DNA of 64,000 nucleotides from Rhizomucor pusillus (taxonomy: Eukaryota; Mucoromycota; Mucoromycetes; Mucorales; Lichtheimiaceae). Each line of letters begins with the position of its first letter. Positions within the stretch are counted from its first letter, which is position 1. A program made the position numbers and the translations under genes. This document shows positions 57,721 through 64,000 of the stretch, one piece after another. Under the pieces are notes generated by a model that was not told the DNA's origin, ran no database searches, and saw only the letters and a list, made by a program, of their open reading frames with translations. The stretch lies in NCBI GenBank assembly GCA_900175165.2, contig FWWN02000253.1, positions 1 through 64,000 of the forward strand, given 5' to 3'.

Positions 57721-60700
57721 ATGCTTCGGATCTTGACGAGGAAGTCAACGTTGCAGTGCCGGCCACGGCTTTTACTCACTCATTTGCACACAACAGCGCG
57801 CGCAGCTGCCGATCGTCCCAACAAACCATTCTTGACAGCGTACGATGCCAAAGCAGTTGAGCAAGGGTGGTACGAATGGTGGGAGCGCGAGGGTTTCTTC
57901 AAACCTGCTACTGCGCGATCAACCGACGATAACAAGAACTTTACAGTGATCACTCCTCCGCCTAACGTCACCGGCTCGCTGCATATTGGACATGCGCTCA
58001 CGCTGAGTATCGAGGATGCATTGGTGCGGTACCGCCGTATGAACGGATTCAACGTCGAGTGGATTCCAGGAACCGACCACGCCGGCATCGGCACGCAATC
58101 CGTGGTCGAGAAAATGCTTATGAAAGAACGTCAGTTAACTCGCCATGATATGAGTCGAGAAGAATTTGTCGCTGAGATTTGGAAGTGGCGGCAGAAATAT
58201 GGCGACCGTATCTTGAATCAAATGCGACGGATGGGCGCATCCGTCAATTGGGACAATGTGTTCTTCACCATGGATAAATCGCGTTCCGAAGCTGTGCAAA
58301 ATGCATTCATTCAACTGTACAAGGACGGCCTTGTATACCGCGATACTCGTCTTGTCAATTGGTGCTGCGCCCTGGAGACGGTCATTTCGGACATCGAGGT
58401 AATCAACGGTCCCGCGGAATATATACCGATTCTGCTATGGTGCTGAGATGCTCTCTCATCAATCAAAGGTGGATTACAAAGAAATCGAGGGCAAAACGAT
58501 CTTGCCTGTGCCTGGACGACCAAAGGGGTAAGAGAGAGAACACTGTTTCAACGTCGACTTTAACAAAATTTAATGCATAAACTTTTTAAACTTTTGAAAG
58601 CGTTGAATTTGGTGTCTTGCATCAGTTTGCATATCCTGTCGCGGATCCTGATCCGAACGGAGTCAAACATCTCATTGTATCCACTACTCGCATAGAAACC
58701 ATGCTAGGTGACTGCGCCGTTGCTATCCATCCTGACGACGAGAGATACAAGGTATATACTCCAACGCTAATGATCTGTGCGAAAGCTTACTGCTAACTGC
58801 TGATTTTCTAAAAGAATTTGCATGGTAAGAAATTGGTCCATCCGATTCTCAAAAAGGAGATCCCCATCGTTTGCGACCGTGAATTGGTTGACATGGATTT
58901 TGGCACTGGTGCTGTCAAGGTGAGTATCTGAAGTATGAGAATACAATAATTGTAATATACTGAAAATCGCGGAAACAGATCACGCCTGCTCACGATCCAA
59001 ATGATTACGCTTGCGCTCGCCGACACAATTTACCTATCACGAGCATTTTCGACAAGAAGGGTCGATTGAATGAATTCGGTGGAGTACCTGAATGGATTGT
59101 ACGGTTTGGAACCCAATTCTACTAGGAAGATTGTCTCTTCTTTACTAACAGGTCTTCACAATGCAGGGTCTTGATCGATTCGATTTACGAGATATTGTTG
59201 TGGAAAAATTGAAACAAGTCGGAAGCTACCAGGGCAAAGATGAAAAGCACGCAATGAGAGTCGCTCTTTGTTCGCGATCAGGGGATGTCATTGAACCGCT
59301 TCTACAGCCTCAATGGTAAGTGTATCGGTGTAAGATGCAACTATGCATATACTGATACGAGATGAATAGGTACGTTCGGTGCGGAGAGTTGGCGCAGACA
59401 GCACGGCAACAGGTCGAGGACGGTGCCATGAGTATACATCCCTCTTCCCACACACAAGATTGGTACCGATGGATGGGTATGTTTTGGAGCAAAGAGCCCT
59501 AAATTAAATTTATGCTGACAATTTATTAAATTAGGTAATATCCAAGATTGGTGTATCTCGCGCCAGCTCTGGTGGGGACACGAGATTCCGGCCTATCAAG
59601 TAAAGGTGCCCGATGTCTCCGAAGGTAATGCAAATATATGCAACTACTTATACGGAATTTATTTGCTCACTACCATGTAGAACTCTGGGTTGCTGCCAAG
59701 GATGAAGCTAGTGCAAAGGAGGAGGCAACAAAGCTGTTGCAAAAGCGGGGATTAGACAAGAGTACACCGTTCCAGCTCGTCAAGGATGAGGACGTATTGG
59801 ATACCTGGTTTTCCTCCGGCTTGCTGCCGCTATCTGCTCTTGGATGGACAGGACAACCTAACGAACCTGCACCGGTACAGTGTAAAACGGAATGCTTTAC
59901 GCCAAGAGCCTTATATTCTTACTCGTAAGCTCTTTTTTGAGCAGGCAAAGTATCCTTTGCAACTGATGGAGACTGGCTACGACATTCTATTCTTTTGGGT
60001 TGCAAGAATGGCCATGCTCGCAAACTATTTTTCGAAACAACCGCCATTTGAGAACATTTTTTTGCATGCTATGGTAATATCTAAAAAAGGTCTGGCTGTG
60101 ATGGTTCCCAAATTAACAGTGATATGCATCAGGTCCGTGACGCCCAGGGCCGTAAAATGTCTAAATCGCTAGGCAACGTTATTGATCCCCTGCATGTCAT
60201 TGAAGGCGTCAGCCTGGATACCATGAAGGAAAACGTCAGGAACAGTAATCTTCCAGCCAAGGAAATCAAAACGCAAGTGCCAAGAATGAGACGGTTATAC
60301 GGAAAAGATGCTGTTTACTGATGTAACTGCTTTTACACAGGAGTGTCAAAAATCTCGAAAAGGAATATCCAAAGGGTATTCCGCCATGCGGCACGGACGC
60401 GTTACGTCTGGCACTTATCGCATATACGCAGCAGGCAAGTGATCCTTTTACTGCGATCTGGCCTATACTCCAACGTGCTAACTCCTTGTAACTAGAGCCG
60501 GCAGATAAACCTTGATATTTCCAATGTCATTCAGACTTCACACTTCTGCAACAAGATATGGAACATGTTTAAATTTGGCTTTGGACGGTTCAAAGCCGCC
60601 GGATTTACCTCGCCCTCGTTCGACCTATCTCAAACACCCGAAAACTTGTCTTTGGTAAACCGTTTCATCCTGTCCCGCATGGCAGACACCGTTGCAAAGT

Positions 60701-61866
60701 GTCACGCTGGATTCGAAAATTATCGACTGCACGAGGCAGCTGATGCAGCTAGAAGGTTCATCTTGGAAGATGTCTGTGACGTCTATGTAGAGTTTTCAAA
60801 AGCTGCATTGAATAGCCCTGATTTGCCGCAAAGTGAAAAGGTGAAAAAATGATTGTCTACAGATGAGACACAACAGGATTAACGAAAGATATTTTTACAC
60901 AGGCATCCACTTTGAATATCTTGTACACTTGCATGGATGTTTCATTGAAACTGATGCATCCATTCATGCCGTTTGTGACAGAGGTACCTTAATTGACCAA
61001 TGTGATGTTCCAAGCAGTTACTTAACACAATGAGCAGGAACTCTGGCAAGAGCTAGGCAAGCATATACCCGTACAAAGATCAGCACCATCCATCATGCTT
61101 GAAAAGTATCCCGACATGAAACACACATCTCATCTGTACAACGAAAAAATCGAGCAACACTTTAGGGTGGTTCTATCCATCATTCACGCATCCCGATCTC
61201 TTCGACAAAGTCATCAAATTAGCGTCTCCAAGGAGCTCCCATTTAATATCATCTGCATCGATCCCAAGATTTTAGAACCACTCCTCATGTACGTTGACAA
61301 TGTAAAATCATTCATCAAGGCGTCCAATCTCCAAATCCTTTCCGAATCTTCCGAGGTGAGTGAGGACCCTGAAACAACTGCAAAGCAAAAGTGCGCGCAT
61401 TGCTAACCATCCCTCCACCTTCCCCTTGAAAACGGCAAACAAAAAAAGGCTATTTCCACCACAACGCAAGATTACACTATCCGTGCTGTCAACGAAAACT
61501 TGAAGATCTTGGTACCGAGTGAACAGATTGTCAGAGCACAGTTGGAGCGTGCGACTGCCAGCGGTGCAGACCTGAAATCGATCGTTGACCAAAAGCAAAA
61601 GCAGCTCGAACAAAAGCTGACGAAACTAGACCGAGACATGAAAAAGCTTGCGGATCGCATGAACAAACCTGGATACGAGACTTCTGTGCCAGAGGAGATC
61701 AAGGAAAAGAATAGGTATTATTATTATTGTTATTATCGTTCTAAAACCCATAAGTTGCAGAGACTAAATGAAACTCGTTCGGACGCGTAGACAACGACAA
61801 CGAGCCATGGAGCTAGAAATGGAAACATTTAAAAATGATCTTCGGATACTGCGTTCAATTGTGTAA
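57721..61866 (+). CDS. VAS1: Valyl-tRNA synthetase, probably mitochondrial or dual-targeted
   Basis: Class I synthetase that charges tRNA-Val. A first exon of about 680 bases is followed by many short exons; total roughly 1,050 residues. The N-terminus ([20 protein letters not shown]...) is Arg-rich, without acids and amphipathic, like a mitochondrial presequence. Signature blocks: [16 protein letters not shown] (HIGH), [26 protein letters not shown] in the editing/linker part, [13 protein letters not shown] in the editing domain, [14 protein letters not shown] and [14 protein letters not shown] (KMSKS). The anticodon-binding region follows (60.6-61.4 kb). The C-terminus is a Lys/Gln-rich coiled coil ([17 protein letters not shown]). 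The cytosol-type N-terminal extension is absent from this frame. Whether a shorter cytosolic form is made from the same gene cannot be told here. Confidence 0.92.
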
Positions 61867-61998
61867 AAAAAAGAGGGGGAGAATTATTACTAAACCATCT
61901 AGCATATATGATAACGACGATGATTTATGTGCATGTATATGTATTAGTAGCGGTGGATGGGTGGTATACAAAGAAGAACTGAAGGTGTTTGGGGGGGA

Positions 61999-64000
61999 TT
62001 AATCTGCCAAGGATGGGCCTATCAGTTCATAGAAGCAGGTATCGCACACTCGCGACCATTCTGCGCGAGCGGTTTGATTGTCAAACAAGGCAAGACGATT
62101 ACTGCTGTGAACGTTGCAAAAGACATGGCCGCATCTGGTGGGGTGGGGTGCGTAGAACCATGGTCAGAAACCCAATGTGCAAACACGTCCTCGTGATCCT
62201 AAACATTACGGCATCCTCTTCCTCCTCTCAATCTCATTCTTTTCCGTCCCCTAAAACTTACCTTCTACAATGGTGTCTCCGTGCGTACCATGCAAACTCG
62301 GTGTCACAGCTGTGCGAGTCGCACGTAAACTCGCACTTTTTCACTTGATCGTCGGGGACCCAGTGCTTGCTACTGAGCAGCGTGAACTTCTCCTCCCTCT
62401 GTTGCTGTTCAATGTGCAGCACATAGTGCTGATAGTAAACGCCGTCCAATGCAGAGTGTTGCAAATGAGATGGAAGCAGCGATGGCTCGGTCGTGACCCC
62501 GATGCCTGCTATTGTAACGGTGCTTGGCTGCCCGTCTGGCCCTGCATCGCAACCAATGATCTGACCGGTGCCCACACCGCCGCCGACAAGCTGGCTCACG
62601 TTCCATCTAAACTTTAAGACGTTGTCCTCCAGCCACGACGATGATGATGAGCTGGTCGATGAGGATGATACGGACGGTGCAGCGGCGGCGGCGTTGGCGT
62701 TGGCGTTGGCGGTGGTGGTGGATGAAGAGGACGACTGCTTCGTCCCGGATTTGGTGGGAGCCACTTGCTGGGTGGGAGAGGGAGGTGGTGAGAGGAGCGG
62801 GTCCTGCTTGATTGTTGGACTGCCATTCAAGATTTGGTCGAGCATGCTGCGTTGTGTTTGCAGCAATGCTTGAAGTTCTTTCAGCTGAGGGGAATTCTTC
62901 TTGCTAACTGCTAATTGTTTATTGGAGGCGGCGCTGTTTTGCTGTTGCTGTTGCTCCTGTTGCTCAGATGGTACAAATCCTTGGGCGAATAACTCTAGCC
63001 TTTGTGCGTGATCGATACATTGCCGCATCAGTTGCTGCCATTCTTTACTCAGGTTTCCGGACGCGCCGTTGTTGCTGGAGGTTGCCGCTGCCGCTGCCGC
63101 CGCCGCTGCACTTACGATTGCGGCTGCTGCAGCTGTGGCAGCTGCTTTAGTGGATGATGATGCTGAAAGGAGTTTGGTGTTGTTGCACGAGGATGCCGCC
63201 GTCAACGTGGCAGCGGTGGTTGCGGCAGCTGTGGCCCAGGGAAGCAACGTGGCATCATCGCCGCTGCTGCTGTCAGGTGTCGCGACGCTGGTTCGTCTTA
63301 TGGATGGGATGGGTGTGTGCGGAGGGCTGTGATCATTCTCGTTTGCAACGGACGATGATTCGATCCCGGGAACTTTGGAGAGTCGTCGTGAAGAGGATGC
63401 AGCCACATCGTACATGGAGCTTGAGCGAGACAAGTTCTTTTGTGAATGCGCGGGGCATGCAGCACACCGACGCGTGACAGGAGTTAGAGGATGTTGGCAA
63501 TTCGCCGCGTTGCTATTGTTGTTGCTGCTGCCATTGTTGCGCAGGCTACAGATGCTGCTCCGGCGTGACTCGAGACTGTTTGTGGAAATATCACTACTGT
63601 CCTGCACTGAGCGTTTGCGAGGCGCCGGCGCCGGCGGATGTGCTTCCGGTGTATTCGAAACAGACCGGGGTGGTTGTTGTTGTTGTTGTTGTTGTTTGTC
63701 ACACGCCTTACTGGATGGTGGTGCTGCTGGCGAAAGCTGTTGTACAGCAGCAGCAGGCGGAGGGAGGCATGTGCGTCGTTCCTTGTTGGCCAATATTGCC
63801 AGTTTTGACTCTACCGAGGCAACTGGTCCCGCGGCAGCAGCCGTTGTTGTCATGGATTGTTTCCGTCGCCTAGGCGCCGACGTGGAAGGACGAAGCATGT
63901 CTACAAGCGGTGACCATCTATGGTTTGCATTGTTGCTGGTATTTGCAAGAGGAGCACCTTTGATGTCACAAGAAGAAGCAGTTTTTTCGTTACTTTCTTT
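61999..64000 (-). CDS. FYVE zinc-finger protein with long low-complexity N-terminus (5' end possibly outside window)
   Basis: Two exons on the minus strand: from the right edge (or the ATG at 63898) to 62262, and 62134-61999. From MLRPSTSAPRR it gives 590 residues, but the frame stays open to base 64000, so the true start may be beyond the window. The FYVE finger is split by the intron: WVPDDQVKKC opens it, RRHHCRRCGHVFC is the PI3P-binding basic motif, and VCDTCFYE closes it. The rest is mostly disordered: runs of Gln, Ser, Asn and Ala (63.0-63.3 kb has long alanine tracts), with a short conserved-looking helix LSKEWQQLMRQCIDHAQRLE. Targeting to endosomal PI3P is expected. Convergent with the ValRS gene, 132 bases apart. 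Confidence 0.85.

Noticed and set aside
1..64000. CRISPR arrays, bacterial operons, ribosome binding sites
   Set aside because: The DNA is eukaryotic with spliced genes; no spaced direct repeats of array type were seen.

Overview
The window is nuclear DNA of a filamentous fungus. Nearly every gene is spliced with short introns (about 50-90 nt, GTRNGY-type donors, CTRAC-like branch sites). The genes are fungal or pan-eukaryotic: ENP2, SF3B2/CUS1, VPS8, RRS1, GPN3, SEN15, a Zn2Cys6 regulator with a fungal MHR domain, fungal P450s and a PCL-type cyclin. Their arrangement and the serine/glutamine-rich proteins suggest an early-diverging lineage, probably Mucoromycota (Mucorales-like). That placement is inference, because no rRNA or marker tree is available here.

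Layout. 1-1.2 kb: broken coding remnant. 1.26-3.46 kb: ENP2/NOL10 (+). A tRNA-like relic lies near 3.7 kb. 4.4-6.4 and 18.3-20.4 kb: two closely related P450 genes (+) that flank SF3B2/CUS1 (-), an MME1-type mitochondrial carrier (+) and VPS8 (-). 20.8-23.7 kb: alpha subunit of 3-methylcrotonyl-CoA carboxylase (+). 24.0-26.1 kb: Sel1-repeat protein (+). 26.3-27.2 kb: uncharacterised membrane protein (+), tail to tail with SEN15 (-), which I assembled from five small exons. 29.4-30.3 kb: secreted thaumatin-like protein (+). 31.3-34.0 kb: regulator with two zinc clusters (+). 34.2-37.2 kb: PH-domain coiled-coil protein (-). 37.8-39.0 kb: TDA3-like FAD oxidoreductase (+). 39.2-40.1 kb: RRS1 (+). 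41.3-42.2 kb: cyclin (-). 44.1-48.4 kb: full ABCB transporter (-). 48.9-50.3 kb: GPN3 (+). 50.9-51.6 kb: decayed MULE transposase inside a 3.6 kb gene-poor stretch. 54.0-55.7 kb: BNI4/AFR1-tailed protein (+). 56.0-57.5 kb: D-serine dehydratase (-). 57.7-61.9 kb: valyl-tRNA synthetase (+). 62.0-64.0 kb: FYVE protein (-), running off the right edge.

There is no operon or biosynthetic cluster. The genes are mostly housekeeping: ribosome assembly (ENP2, RRS1), RNA processing (SF3B2, SEN15), RNA polymerase assembly (GPN3), endosomal traffic (VPS8, FYVE, TDA3-like), leucine catabolism (MCC alpha) and translation (ValRS). The most distinctive signals are at gene-structure level: five GC-AG introns that the reading frames require, a GPN3 start codon apparently split by an intron, a regulator with two complete Zn2Cys6 clusters, and convergent genes whose stop codons overlap. 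I found no convincing wholly new system.
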